This document shows positions 1 to 8,103 of a DNA stretch of 64,000 bases, one piece after another. How positions within the stretch are numbered: the first letter of the stretch is position 1; every line of letters starts with the position of its first letter. The stretch comes from Thermanaerothrix solaris. GTDB taxonomy: Bacteria > Chloroflexota > Anaerolineae > Anaerolineales > Anaerolineaceae. The translations under genes were made by a program, and so were the position numbers. The stretch lies in assembly GCF_032334255.1 (NCBI RefSeq), contig NZ_JAUHMF010000001.1, positions 1,240,001 through 1,304,000 on the forward strand. Direction: 5' to 3'. The notes under the pieces are model-generated. The model was not told where the DNA came from and did not search any database. It saw only the letters and a program-made list of their open reading frames with translations.

Positions 1-261
1 ATCTTGTTCTTCCCCTTTGGCTGTCAAAATGATCACCGGAACATCTGAGAATTGGCGGATGCGTTCGCAAGTAGTAAAGCCATCCATGCCCGGCATCATC
101 ACATCCAGGATCACCAGATCAGGTTGTTTACTCGTCACCTGCTCAATCGCTTCTGTGCCATCACGCGCAACATAAACCTCATAGCCTTCCGCTTCAAGGT
201 TAACGCGCAAGAGATGACGATAACGTTGCTCATCATCCACAACCAAGATTTTTGTGCCCAT
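1..261 (-). CDS. Response regulator receiver domain (3' end outside window)
   Basis: The reverse strand from the ATG at 261 encodes 87 residues of a CheY-like receiver and runs off the left edge, so any output domain is unseen. It opens with MGTKILVVDDE, giving the acidic pair after strand 1. The phospho-acceptor Asp lies in DLVILDVMMPGMDG, followed by VPVIILTA with the conserved Thr. A GGAGGT ribosome site lies about 11 bases upstream. It sits 22 bases downstream of a histidine kinase on the same strand, so it is probably that kinase's partner. The family function is phosphotransfer-dependent output, usually transcription. The output type cannot be judged here. Confidence 0.93.
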   Translation of the reverse strand, partial: MGTKILVVDDEQRYRHLLRVNLEAEGYEVYVARDGTEAIEQVTSKQPDLVILDVMMPGMDGFTTCERIRQFSDVPVIILTAKGEEQD

Positions 262-283
262 TTAAGCCCAACACCTCCTTCCC

Positions 284-1483
284 CTATGGCTTCCAGGGCA
301 AATAAATATGAAAAACAGTGCCCTGTCCCAATTGTGATTCCGCCCAAATCTGGCCATAGTGCGCCTGGATAATTTGCTTACAAATGTACAAACCCAGCCC
401 GGTTCCATGTACAGAGGGTTGTATATCGGGCACACGGAAAAAACGTTCAAAGATTTTCTGGCGATATTTTTCGGGAATGCCCGGACCGCGGTCGGCGAAA
501 GCGAGATGAACACCTCCGGCATCGGGTGTAATTTTAATGGAAACCGGAGAACCTGGTGCATATTTCACCGCATTAGAAAGTAAATTTTCAAAAACCTGCG
601 CCAGGCGTTGTGGATCCGCTAATATCGGACTCAGTGGTTCATCAAGTTGAACACTCACCTCCAGTTCGGGATGGCGCAACCTAATTCGTGCCACCACATC
701 ACTGACCAGCGAATCCAATCGCACTGGTTGGAAATTCATCTTGATCCGCCCGGTCTGCAAACGTGCCGAATCGAGCAGATTATCAATTAATTCCTGCATG
801 CGATCGGCCTCTTGATCAATAATGTTTAGAAATTCACGTTGTGTAGCGGCATCCCAGGTAGCGTCCGGGCGTAGCAACGTGGTGGTGTATCCTTTGATAA
901 ATCCTAATGGGGTGCGAAATTCATGCGAAAGCGCCGAGATAAAATCTTCCTGGGCTTGCAAACCGCTGTATTGAATTTCCAGGCGTGAAATCTCGTGTGC
1001 TAACCGTTCCCGTAAAATGGCCTGTGCCAACTGCTGGCCGAAAAACTCCACAAATGGAAACGCTACCGAATCAAAGGGCGGGCCACCAAAGCGGATCCAA
1101 ATCAGTGCCCCAAGCAGTGTTTCCCCCACTTGGAGAGGTACACCCAACATATAGGGACGTTGTAAGCGATCTTCGATGGTGTCGGCTGGTTCTTGAAGGA
1201 TTAACTGCCGCTGTTCCACCACCTGATTGCTCAGCGCTTCCCCCCAAGCCACATCGGCTTCAGCAGATTTTCCACGTCCGGTTGCGCGAGCAAAGCCGAC
1301 CTCAAGATTCAAGGTAACCGGATCCAGCAAGTACACCACCAGATTATCAAACACAAAATGGGGACGTACCACCTGAATGGCCTCATCCATCACCTTCCGC
1401 CAAGAAGATGCTTGCCCCAATATACGACTTAGAGCAAAAAGTGCTTCAACTGGTAATACTTGGGGAATATCACCCACCTTCAT
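284..1483 (-). CDS. GAF-type sensor histidine kinase
   Basis: This 399-residue protein has no transmembrane segment, so it is probably a soluble sensor. Residues about 10-165 look like a GAF sensory domain. The dimerisation/phosphoacceptor box is SHEFRTPLGFIKGY near residue 186. The catalytic ATPase domain follows, with N box NLLSNAVKYAP, G1 box DRGPGIP and G2 box GTGLGLYI. The family autophosphorylates on the H-box His and passes the phosphate to a receiver, here most likely the adjacent response regulator. The ATG overlaps the end of the upstream kinase gene by 14 bases and is preceded by GGAGG. The sensed signal is unknown. Confidence 0.93.
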   Translation of the reverse strand: MKVGDIPQVLPVEALFALSRILGQASSWRKVMDEAIQVVRPHFVFDNLVVYLLDPVTLNLEVGFARATGRGKSAEADVAWGEALSNQVVEQRQLILQEPADTIEDRLQRPYMLGVPLQVGETLLGALIWIRFGGPPFDSVAFPFVEFFGQQLAQAILRERLAHEISRLEIQYSGLQAQEDFISALSHEFRTPLGFIKGYTTTLLRPDATWDAATQREFLNIIDQEADRMQELIDNLLDSARLQTGRIKMNFQPVRLDSLVSDVVARIRLRHPELEVSVQLDEPLSPILADPQRLAQVFENLLSNAVKYAPGSPVSIKITPDAGGVHLAFADRGPGIPEKYRQKIFERFFRVPDIQPSVHGTGLGLYICKQIIQAHYGQIWAESQLGQGTVFHIYLPWKP

Positions 1484-2546
1484 AATTGCTCTTCACCTCC
1501 TCATTAGAGAACACACGCCGCAAGAGAAATGAAAACCGACTTCCACGCCCTAATTCAGAAGCCACTGAAATTACAGAATCGTGGGCCTCGATGATCTTTT
1601 GAGCGAGTGAAAGCCCCAGTCCTGTCCCTCCATAGCGACGGGTGGGAGAACTATCTAACTGATGAAAAGGTTCAAACAGTTCCTGCAAGCGATTTGCCGG
1701 AATCCCAATCCCGGTATCGGTAACGCTTACTTCCACGTGTTCATTCATCAATTCGATGGCCAAGGTAATATGCCCGCCGGCCGGAGTAAATTTGACGGCA
1801 TTATCCAGTAATTGATGAACAACCCAACCAATTTTTTCCCAATCACCATAAACTAATAACTCCCCGTTTGTGGGGCATCTCAATTCCAGGTCCAAGTGAT
1901 GATCACGAGCACGAGGGGATACCTGCTCGATAATCTTGTGACACAAATTGCAAAGATCAAACGGTTCAATTCGAACCGGTAAATTTCCTCGTTCCGTCGT
2001 CGAGAACAAGATCAGGTCTTCAATCAAGCGTTCCAAGCGGGCAATCGCCTTCTCCATAGTGAGCAAAGCTCGATGCTGTTCTTGATTCAGCGGCCCTAGA
2101 TCACCTGAGAGTAGAAGTTCATGATAGCCCTTCAAATGCGTAAGGGGCGTGCGCAACTCATGCGAGATATTGGCTACAAAATTGGCCTTCAACTGGTTGA
2201 GTTCGGAGAGTTTTTGTAGCGCCCGCTCTAGTTCTGCCGTGCGCTGTTGCACCCGCTGTTCGAGTTGGGCATTGCTTTCTTCAAGGGCAGTGCGCAATTG
2301 AAGCACATACTCGGTAATCGCATGATCTAAAAGGGTCTGGCTGATTTTGCCCAATTCAACTAACAATTGCCCTAACAGGGGTACCTCTCGCCCCTGTTCG
2401 CGTAATTTTGCCTGGTAATCCAGTACAGCGTCCAAATCATCTTGCGAGAGAAAGCCGCGCTCAACCAGGTAATCCCCTAAACGAGGCACCAATAATTCAG
2501 GTTTAAGGATTGGGGGTATCGAATTCACATCTCTTCCGTCTGCCAT
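1470..2546 (-). CDS. Sensor histidine kinase with N-terminal GspE_N-like module
   Basis: The start is placed at the ATG at 2546, because a GGGGGGAG ribosome site lies just upstream. The open frame extends further, but only inside the preceding amidohydrolase gene. The product is 358 residues. Residues about 15-80 (GDYLVERGFLSQDDLDAVL, then LLGQLLVELGKIS) resemble the GspE_N/MshEN module, which in other proteins binds ligands such as cyclic di-GMP. A coiled coil (about 90-125) leads to the H box ISHELRTPLTHLKGY and a HATPase domain with LLDNAVKFTP, DTGIGIP and GGTGLGLSL. No membrane segment is seen. It overlaps the next kinase gene, suggesting that two kinases feed one regulator. Confidence 0.9.
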   Translation of the reverse strand: MADGRDVNSIPPILKPELLVPRLGDYLVERGFLSQDDLDAVLDYQAKLREQGREVPLLGQLLVELGKISQTLLDHAITEYVLQLRTALEESNAQLEQRVQQRTAELERALQKLSELNQLKANFVANISHELRTPLTHLKGYHELLLSGDLGPLNQEQHRALLTMEKAIARLERLIEDLILFSTTERGNLPVRIEPFDLCNLCHKIIEQVSPRARDHHLDLELRCPTNGELLVYGDWEKIGWVVHQLLDNAVKFTPAGGHITLAIELMNEHVEVSVTDTGIGIPANRLQELFEPFHQLDSSPTRRYGGTGLGLSLAQKIIEAHDSVISVASELGRGSRFSFLLRRVFSNEEVKSNYEGG

Positions 2547-4114
2547 ACCCACTCTCCCCCCACCATGGTCGCAACTGGGTGTAATTGGTGCAGATCTTCG
2601 GCTGGCATTTCCCATGGGTTCCGATCCAGAACAATCAAATCTGCGTAATAACCTGACCGTAGGCTTCCGAGACAATTTTCCAATCCGGCTGCATAGGCTG
2701 CACCAAGGGTGTAGGCTTCAATCGCTTGTTGAACGGTAACTCGCTCTTGAGGATACCAACCTTCCGGGCCGGGTGTCCCATCCAGACGCCGGCGGGTTAC
2801 TGCCGCATGAATTCCCCAAAACGGGTTGGGCGATTCCACTGGCGCATCCGAACCGAATGCCAGCCGCGTTCCTTGGCCAAGCAAGGTGCGGTAAGCATAT
2901 GCATAACGTGATCGTTCACCCCAATAGCGGTCGGCCATTTCCATATCCGAGGTTGCATGTATGGGTTGCACTGAAGCGGTGACATTGGCTTGGGCCAATC
3001 GCCCGATATCTTGGGGACGCAAAATCTGAACGTGCTCAATCCGGTGGCGCAGGTGAGGCTTTCCAGTGTCATGTTCCCATTGGCGTAACTGTTCTAAACC
3101 GGTGAGTACCTCCGCATTCGCACGGTCACCGATTGCATGCACCGCCAAGCTTAAGCCAACCTCTCCCGCCTTACGCCCAATTTCAAATACCTGCTCTGCC
3201 TCCAAGAACAACAGGCCATAGTCTTCTCGTCCAAGATAAGGCTCAAACATGGCTGCCGTTTGTGGCCCTAACGCCCCATCGGCAAAAAGTTTAACCCCTC
3301 CGATGCGCAACCAGGCGTCCCCAAAACCGCTCCCAACTCCAAGCACAACCGCCTCATCCAGTGCGTCAAGCGGGAGACTCTTGAGCACACGCAATTTCAA
3401 TTCACCTTCGCCACGCAGTCTTTGCAACGCCATAAAACATGTGCGCTGATCAAAATCATGAACGCCGGTTAAGCCCATCTGCCAGAGGATTGGCAGAGCC
3501 GCTCGAATTGCCCTGGCAACATCCTCCACCTCCGGCTGAGGGATGCAACGTTGCACCAGATCTACCGCCGCCTCAAATAAGATACCCGTGGGATGCCCTT
3601 GAGCATCGCGTTGAATCCGCCCCTCGCTAGGATCAGGGGTATCGGGCCCAATTCCGGCTAAGCGTAACGCCGTTGAATTGACCCACGCCGCATGAAGTGA
3701 CTTGGCAGTGAGAAAAACCGGGTGTTGAGGGGCAATAGCATCTAAATCCTGGGCTGAGCCAAACCCTTCGGGCCATTCGTTTTGGTTCCAGCCGTGCCCT
3801 AAAATCCATTGGCCAGGTGGGGTCTGAGTGACACGTTCGGCCACCCGTCTCAAACATTCTGCCCGAGTCGCCGTAGCACAGTCCACCCGCTGCAAACTAA
3901 GCGCCAGATGCTGCAAATGAATATGCGCATCGGTTAACCCTGGCAGGATAATCTTCCCGTCCAAATTTTGAACCGTTGTGCCCGGTCGAGATAATGCCAA
4001 AATGTCAGTCTCACGACCTATGGCCACAATTCGATCCTGTTCAATCGCCAGGGCAGTTGCTACGGGTTGTTGTGGATCGAGAGTAAAAACACGGGCGTTG
4101 TGCAGGATCAGCAT
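2525..4114 (-). CDS. Amidohydrolase family 3 protein (YtcJ-like)
   Basis: This 529-residue protein has the composite-domain layout of family 3 amidohydrolases. There is an N-terminal beta strand set (LILHNARVFTLD), the metal-binding HIHLQH motif in LPGLTDAHIHLQHLAL, and a TIM barrel with AVHAIGDRAN and HRIEHVQI. The late DAPV motif lies in LAFGSDAPVESPNPF. The C terminus returns to the small domain with GYYADLIVLDRNPW. Such enzymes hydrolyse C-N bonds in small molecules, but the substrate cannot be inferred. It lies 10 bases after parB and overlaps the downstream kinase by 22 bases. It is cytoplasmic, as no signal peptide is seen. Confidence 0.9.
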   Translation of the reverse strand: MLILHNARVFTLDPQQPVATALAIEQDRIVAIGRETDILALSRPGTTVQNLDGKIILPGLTDAHIHLQHLALSLQRVDCATATRAECLRRVAERVTQTPPGQWILGHGWNQNEWPEGFGSAQDLDAIAPQHPVFLTAKSLHAAWVNSTALRLAGIGPDTPDPSEGRIQRDAQGHPTGILFEAAVDLVQRCIPQPEVEDVARAIRAALPILWQMGLTGVHDFDQRTCFMALQRLRGEGELKLRVLKSLPLDALDEAVVLGVGSGFGDAWLRIGGVKLFADGALGPQTAAMFEPYLGREDYGLLFLEAEQVFEIGRKAGEVGLSLAVHAIGDRANAEVLTGLEQLRQWEHDTGKPHLRHRIEHVQILRPQDIGRLAQANVTASVQPIHATSDMEMADRYWGERSRYAYAYRTLLGQGTRLAFGSDAPVESPNPFWGIHAAVTRRRLDGTPGPEGWYPQERVTVQQAIEAYTLGAAYAAGLENCLGSLRSGYYADLIVLDRNPWEMPAEDLHQLHPVATMVGGEWVWQTEEM

Positions 4115-4124
4115 ACCCTTTACC

Positions 4125-4973
4125 TCAGCCCAATAAGATCTTTAACAATGTCTCTAATTCCTCATCCGAGTAGAAGCGAATGATCAAACGCCCCCCTTTC
4201 TTTCCCCGCTGCAATGCCACCCGCGTCCCTAGGCGCTCTTCCAGGCGCGCTTCTAAATCCCGCACCTCCGGAGGAGCTCCAGAACGCGCCTTAGATGCTG
4301 AACGCTGCCCTTGATAACGTTGCACTAACGCTTCTGTCTGGCGCACACTGAGATTTTGGCGCATCACCACGGCTAAAACCGCTTCTTGCGCCTGAGCGGT
4401 GGGAAGCCCTAAGAGCGCCCGGGCATGACCTTCGCTGATTTTCCCCTCAGCCAGGGCTGCCCGGACAGACAAGGGTAGTTTGAGTAATCGCAAGGTATTG
4501 GTTACCGCCGCTCGGCTTTTGCCAACCTGATGGGCTATATCTTCATGGGAAAGTCCAAAGTCCTCATGCAGTTGACGATATGCTTCAGCCGTTTCTAGCG
4601 GGCTGAGGTCTGCGCGTTGGAGATTTTCGATCAAAGCCAACGCTAGGCGTTGAGCATCACTGGTCGGTCGTATCAGCACCGGTACCATCTCCAGGCCAGC
4701 CTGACGGGCCGCCCGCCAGCGGCGTTCACCAGCGATTAAGGTATACCGCCCATCTCCCTCCGGGCTGACCAAGAGGGGTTGCAATATTCCATGCTCGCGG
4801 ATGGACGCCGCCAGATCTTCTAACCCCTCGGCCTCTATCTTACTTCGCGGCTGATGTGGGTTGGGAACAATCTGGTCAACAGGCACATAAGTTACCCCAC
4901 CCTCCGCAGGCGTCCCACTTCCACCGGGGATCAAGGCTTCGAGTCCTTTGCCTAAACCACCTTTGCGTGTCAT
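4125..4973 (-). CDS. parB: Chromosome-partitioning protein ParB
   Basis: This 282-residue ParB/Spo0J protein starts at an ATG that overlaps the parA stop by 4 bases (ATGA), indicating coupled translation. An N-terminal tail precedes the CTP-binding ParB/Srx fold with PHQPRSKI and the GERRWRA box. A central helix-turn-helix (SHEDIAHQVGKSRAAVTNTL) recognises parS. The C-terminal dimerisation region is basic. The family loads onto parS, spreads as a CTP-dependent clamp and interacts with ParA. Its length is typical. No parS palindrome was found by eye in this window, so the bound site must be elsewhere. Confidence 0.97.
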   Translation of the reverse strand: MTRKGGLGKGLEALIPGGSGTPAEGGVTYVPVDQIVPNPHQPRSKIEAEGLEDLAASIREHGILQPLLVSPEGDGRYTLIAGERRWRAARQAGLEMVPVLIRPTSDAQRLALALIENLQRADLSPLETAEAYRQLHEDFGLSHEDIAHQVGKSRAAVTNTLRLLKLPLSVRAALAEGKISEGHARALLGLPTAQAQEAVLAVVMRQNLSVRQTEALVQRYQGQRSASKARSGAPPEVRDLEARLEERLGTRVALQRGKKGGRLIIRFYSDEELETLLKILLG

Positions 4974-5776
4974 GCCAACCCCTGTTGGGTATCAAATACG
5001 GGGATCGTTAGCCCATCTCCTTGGAGCAATTCGCGCGCAAGCGCAGCATAGGCTTTGGCCGCGCTCGACTCAGGAGCATAGACTGAGATCGGCATGCCAT
5101 ATGAGGGTGCTTCGGCTAGACGGATACTCCGCGGGATGATGGTTTGAAATACCTGGGTGGGAAAGAAACGCCGCACTTCATTAACCACGTCGAGGGCCAG
5201 GCGCGTGCGCCCATCAAACATGGTCAAGATCACACCACGTACGCTGAGATCCGGAAAAATCGAAGTTCGCACCCGCTGAATGGTTTGCATCAATTGTCCC
5301 AGCCCTTCCAGCGCTAAATACTCACATTGCACCGGGATAATGACGCCATCGTGGGCAGCCACAATGCCGTTGATCGTCAGCAAACCCAATGAGGGAGGAC
5401 AATCTATCAGAATGTAATCATAACGTTCAATTAGAGGCTGTAGTGCCTGGCTCAAACGATATTCCCGCCTGGCAACCTCGATTAACTCAACCTCTGCACC
5501 AGCCAGTGCCGGTGAAGAGGGTAGGATGGAGAGTTTAAAACGCGGATTGTGCAGGATATTCGCTCCCGCGGGTTGAAGCCCCAATAGAGTTTCATAAATT
5601 CCACTGCGCACAGTGCGTTTATCAATTCCCAACGAAGACGTGGCATTGGCTTGGGGGTCCAAATCCACCAATAACACCCGCTGCCCATAATAACCTAAAT
5701 ACGCCCCAAGCGAGATTGCAGAGGTTGTTTTACCCACCCCACCCTTCTGATTGACAAATGTATACACTCGTCCCAT
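4970..5776 (-). CDS. parA: Chromosome-partitioning ATPase ParA (Soj)
   Basis: This 268-residue P-loop ATPase has the deviant Walker A of ParA/MinD proteins in FVNQKGGVGKTTSAISLG. Walker A' is VLLVDLDPQANATSSLG and Walker B is YDILIDCPPSLG. It lacks an N-terminal DNA-binding extension, so it is the chromosomal Soj type. ATP-bound dimers coat the nucleoid and ParB stimulates hydrolysis to drive origin segregation. It is immediately followed by parB (4-base overlap) and preceded by a PfkB kinase gene 15 bases upstream, all on the minus strand. Confidence 0.97.
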   Translation of the reverse strand: MGRVYTFVNQKGGVGKTTSAISLGAYLGYYGQRVLLVDLDPQANATSSLGIDKRTVRSGIYETLLGLQPAGANILHNPRFKLSILPSSPALAGAEVELIEVARREYRLSQALQPLIERYDYILIDCPPSLGLLTINGIVAAHDGVIIPVQCEYLALEGLGQLMQTIQRVRTSIFPDLSVRGVILTMFDGRTRLALDVVNEVRRFFPTQVFQTIIPRSIRLAEAPSYGMPISVYAPESSAAKAYAALARELLQGDGLTIPVFDTQQGLA

Positions 5777-5791
5777 GACACTTACCCAGTT

Positions 5792-6643
5792 TTAGGGAAT
5801 AATTTCAATAAGTTTCTCCTGGGCTTCAGCAGGCGTGGGGACCCCTAGAAGCCCCGGTCGTGTTACTGAGATTGCCGCCAGTTGGGTCGCGTAGCGCGCG
5901 GCTTCCCAGGGATCGTGGGTTTGATGCAAACGAATAAAAAAGGCCGCCGCGAACACATCACCGGCCCCGGTTGGATCCACTTCTTGCACCATGGGGGGAC
6001 GAAAATAACGCAAATCGCCGTTCCAGTATAAGCGCGCCCCCGCCGCGCCCTCGGTCACCACCAACACCCGGATTGATGCCAACATCTCCTCAATGATTAT
6101 CTCGTTCCCTGCCACATCTTCCACGCTTAATACCGCCGCATTAGCAGCTTCGAGCACATAGCGGGCTTCCGGCCATTCGGTAAAATGCACCCGCCCTCGG
6201 GAATCCCACGCCCGTAGCCAACCCTGCGGTGTCAAGCCGATAAACGACTCGGGAAAGGAACGCACCAGTTTGGGATCAACCTCTTGCGCGACCGGTGCCA
6301 AGTGAACGATGGGTGTCTTCCGCCAGGCCTCTGGTATCATGTTCAATTGCAAAGGCGCAGCAACGTGGTGCAGAATCTGTTCTCGACCATGTACCCCGGG
6401 TAGGTTTTCAAACGTTGTAGTATGATCTGCTGGCCAGGCCATGACCTGCACCTCACTGAGCAGGCTCAGGTCGGTTTCCGGGTGACATGAGGTCACCACC
6501 CCAACGCGCAACCCCATAGCCCGCGCGGTCAGAGCCGCATAGGCCGCCGTACCCCCCAGTACCGGTCCATTTGGGGTCAGGTCCTGGGTAACGTGACCAA
6601 TGACCAGATAATCAATAGGTTGAACAAACAAGGTGTAGCGCAT
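5792..6643 (-). CDS. PfkB/ribokinase-family carbohydrate kinase
   Basis: This 283-residue protein has the N-terminal GG-type signature GPVLGGTAAYAALTARAMG (substrate side). The C-terminal PfkB signature is DPTGAGDVFAAAFFIRL, containing the anion-hole GAGD and catalytic Asp. The family phosphorylates sugars or nucleosides with ATP. The substrate is not evident, and the short lid region does not match a specific ribokinase. The ATG at 6643 lies only about 10 bases after a perfect minus-strand TATAAT (6654-6659), so a promoter for this gene and possibly parAB would give a very short leader. Confidence 0.85.
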   Translation of the reverse strand: MRYTLFVQPIDYLVIGHVTQDLTPNGPVLGGTAAYAALTARAMGLRVGVVTSCHPETDLSLLSEVQVMAWPADHTTTFENLPGVHGREQILHHVAAPLQLNMIPEAWRKTPIVHLAPVAQEVDPKLVRSFPESFIGLTPQGWLRAWDSRGRVHFTEWPEARYVLEAANAAVLSVEDVAGNEIIIEEMLASIRVLVVTEGAAGARLYWNGDLRYFRPPMVQEVDPTGAGDVFAAAFFIRLHQTHDPWEAARYATQLAAISVTRPGLLGVPTPAEAQEKLIEIIP

Positions 6644-6653
6644 GGTGTCAACA

Positions 6654-6659
6654 ATTATA
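6654..6659 (-). promoter_or_regulatory. Minus-strand -10 element before the PfkB kinase
   Basis: The reverse strand reads TATAAT here, followed by TGTTGACACC and the kinase ATG. No good -35 is seen at 17 bases. If used, transcription would start around 6647, giving a leader of only a few bases. Read-through from the zinc-ribbon gene 29 bases upstream is the alternative. Confidence 0.45.
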
Positions 6660-6672
6660 ACGATGCCAAAGA

Positions 6673-7194
6673 CTAAGAGGAGGATTCAACAGAGGGCGGT
6701 TCTTCATTTATCAGCGTAGTCTGTAACGCTTCATCCAGGGTGATATTTTCACGCCGCGCCCCCGGAACCGCTGTGCCACAATATGGGCAAATATTCCAGG
6801 CCAGTTCCATTAAGCGCCCGCATTGATGACAGCGCTTGCGCAAGCGGGTATAGCAACTCGGGCACACCACCCAATCCAGCATCACCTTACGGCCACACCC
6901 CGGGCATTGAGGTGTCTCTTCAATGGTTTGAAGGAGCGCCTCTTCCTCAAGGCTGCGCTGGTACTCTTCTTCTAAGGTGTGAGAGGGGCGCAAGATTAGG
7001 TAGATCAACACCCCGGGTAGGAACAGCACCGCTGCTACCAGTGTGGCCAGAATATGCACCAGGGGATCACGGGTACGTTGGCGAATATCACGATAGGTCC
7101 AAAAGATCAGGCTCAACCATAGCGCAGCTACAAAAGCCGCCGCGAAGCCCGTCAGAATCAGGATAAAGTTGCTCAAAACACCCGGATCAAGCAT
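6673..7194 (-). CDS. Membrane protein with double zinc ribbon
   Basis: This 173-residue protein has two N-terminal membrane spans (about residues 8-32 and 45-68). A charged segment and two consecutive zinc-ribbon pairs follow: CPGCGRK with CPSC, then CHQCGRL with CPYCG. This gives eight cysteines in the double-zinc-ribbon pattern. The acidic tail ends in Ser residues. The ribbons should lie in the cytoplasm. The function is unknown, since such ribbons occur in regulators and scaffold proteins. An AAGGA ribosome site precedes the ATG, and an extended -10 (TGCTATAAT on the minus strand, 7213-7221) lies upstream, making this the likely first gene of the minus-strand cluster. Confidence 0.85.
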   Translation of the reverse strand: MLDPGVLSNFILILTGFAAAFVAALWLSLIFWTYRDIRQRTRDPLVHILATLVAAVLFLPGVLIYLILRPSHTLEEEYQRSLEEEALLQTIEETPQCPGCGRKVMLDWVVCPSCYTRLRKRCHQCGRLMELAWNICPYCGTAVPGARRENITLDEALQTTLINEEPPSVESSS

Positions 7195-7212
7195 CAGTCA
7201 TCCTTTGGGATG

Positions 7213-7221
7213 ATTATAGCA
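7213..7221 (-). promoter_or_regulatory. Extended -10 promoter for the zinc-ribbon gene cluster
   Basis: The minus strand reads TGCTATAAT, a perfect extended -10, 19 bases before the ATG at 7194. A recognisable -35 is lacking, as is common with extended -10 promoters. It would drive the zinc-ribbon gene and perhaps the downstream kinase/parAB genes. Confidence 0.55.
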
Positions 7222-7264
7222 TGGGTTAAGAGACACTAAGGGAAAGGCCACGAACCGATCTTGA

Positions 7265-7293
7265 TTGTATCGGTTTTCAAATCTCCCTATAAT
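7265..7293 (+). promoter_or_regulatory. Promoter for the cupin/Tm-1-like operon
   Basis: TTGTAT (7265-7270), a 17-base spacer and a perfect TATAAT (7288-7293) precede the plus-strand operon. It lies back to back with the minus-strand extended -10 at 7213-7221. The leader to the first candidate ATG (7372) would be about 70 bases. Confidence 0.6.
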
Positions 7294-7371
7294 AAATTGT
7301 AGCAAGCGCGGGTGAATTATAAAGGGTTGGTTAGCAGGCATTCTGCTCGATCTTTTCTTAGCAGTTAGAGT

Positions 7372-7635
7372 ATGGGGATTATCCTCTCGGCTGGCGTGGG
7401 CTTTATGGTCTACTCGATGCGCTGGGCAAAAGTCTTTCAGGAGGGATCTTTGGCCTTCTTTAACGGCATTACAATGTGTTTAGGGGTCTATTTTAGTGGA
7501 TCTTATCCCAATATCATTGCTGCGCCTTGGAACACCGTGTGGGCAGGCATTTGGGCATCACTCATGGCTATTTTCGGTGTCTGCTTGGGTGTGTTCAATA
7601 TCTGGCTTACGTTTCCCAAAGAGGTAAAAGACTAG
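7372..7635 (+). CDS. Small hydrophobic membrane protein of unknown function
   Basis: This 87-residue protein has three hydrophobic stretches (about residues 4-18, 27-46 and 57-80) and a short charged tail PKEVKD. An in-frame TAG two codons upstream makes ATG 7372 the earliest possible ATG. Its ribosome site is poor (only a GAG), so translation may be weak or may start at an internal codon. It lies 12 bases before the cupin, which has a strong GGGAGGA site, in the same transcription unit as the Tm-1-like genes. No family was recognised. It could be a small permease subunit or a remnant of a larger membrane protein. Confidence 0.55.
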   Translation: MGIILSAGVGFMVYSMRWAKVFQEGSLAFFNGITMCLGVYFSGSYPNIIAAPWNTVWAGIWASLMAIFGVCLGVFNIWLTFPKEVKD

Positions 7636-7647
7636 AAGGGAGGAAGA

Positions 7648-8046
7648 ATGAGCAAGTACTTTGTCTCTCCTGAGGAGGTTGAAACTCAAGCCTTTGACTG
7701 GGGATTGCTCAAATGGATGAGCGCCCCCAATGTAACTGGTGCACAGAAATTTAGTGCAGGGGTCGTCTTATTAGCCCCCGGCAAGGGTCACATGACTCAC
7801 AATCATCCGGGACCGGAGGAAATCCTCTACGTCATTTCCGGCTATGGGCGGCAAACCGTCGCAGACGAATCCATGGAATTAAGACCGGGGATGATGGTCT
7901 TTATTCCCGAGGGCGTCAACCATAGCACCCTCAACACTGGCTGGGAAACCCTCAAACTTATTGCCATTTATGCCCCTCCTGGCCCTGAGATCGCCCTGCG
8001 CGAACTTCCCGATTGCCGCATCCTACCACCCGGTGAACTGCCATAA
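7648..8046 (+). CDS. Cupin-domain protein
   Basis: This 132-residue single-domain cupin has motif 1 with metal ligands in HMTHNHPGPEEILYVISG (His, His, Glu). Motif 2 is PGMMVFIPEGVNHSTLN, with the last His ligand. Small cupins bind a divalent metal and act as sugar or acid isomerases, dioxygenases or ligand sensors. The sequence alone does not choose among these. The ribosome site is AAGGGAGGAAGA just before the ATG. It sits between the small membrane protein and the UPF0261 gene, so a role in the same small-molecule pathway is likely but inferred. Confidence 0.88.
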   Translation: MSKYFVSPEEVETQAFDWGLLKWMSAPNVTGAQKFSAGVVLLAPGKGHMTHNHPGPEEILYVISGYGRQTVADESMELRPGMMVFIPEGVNHSTLNTGWETLKLIAIYAPPGPEIALRELPDCRILPPGELP

Positions 8047-8103
8047 CTGGCACCAACCTAACAATTCCATCTTCTAAAACCATTCAGCAAAAGGAGGTAT
8101 TCT

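Noticed and set aside
4125..5776. parS sites near parAB
   Set aside because: No 16-base palindrome resembling the parS consensus was seen by eye in or around parAB. A motif search of the whole genome would be needed.
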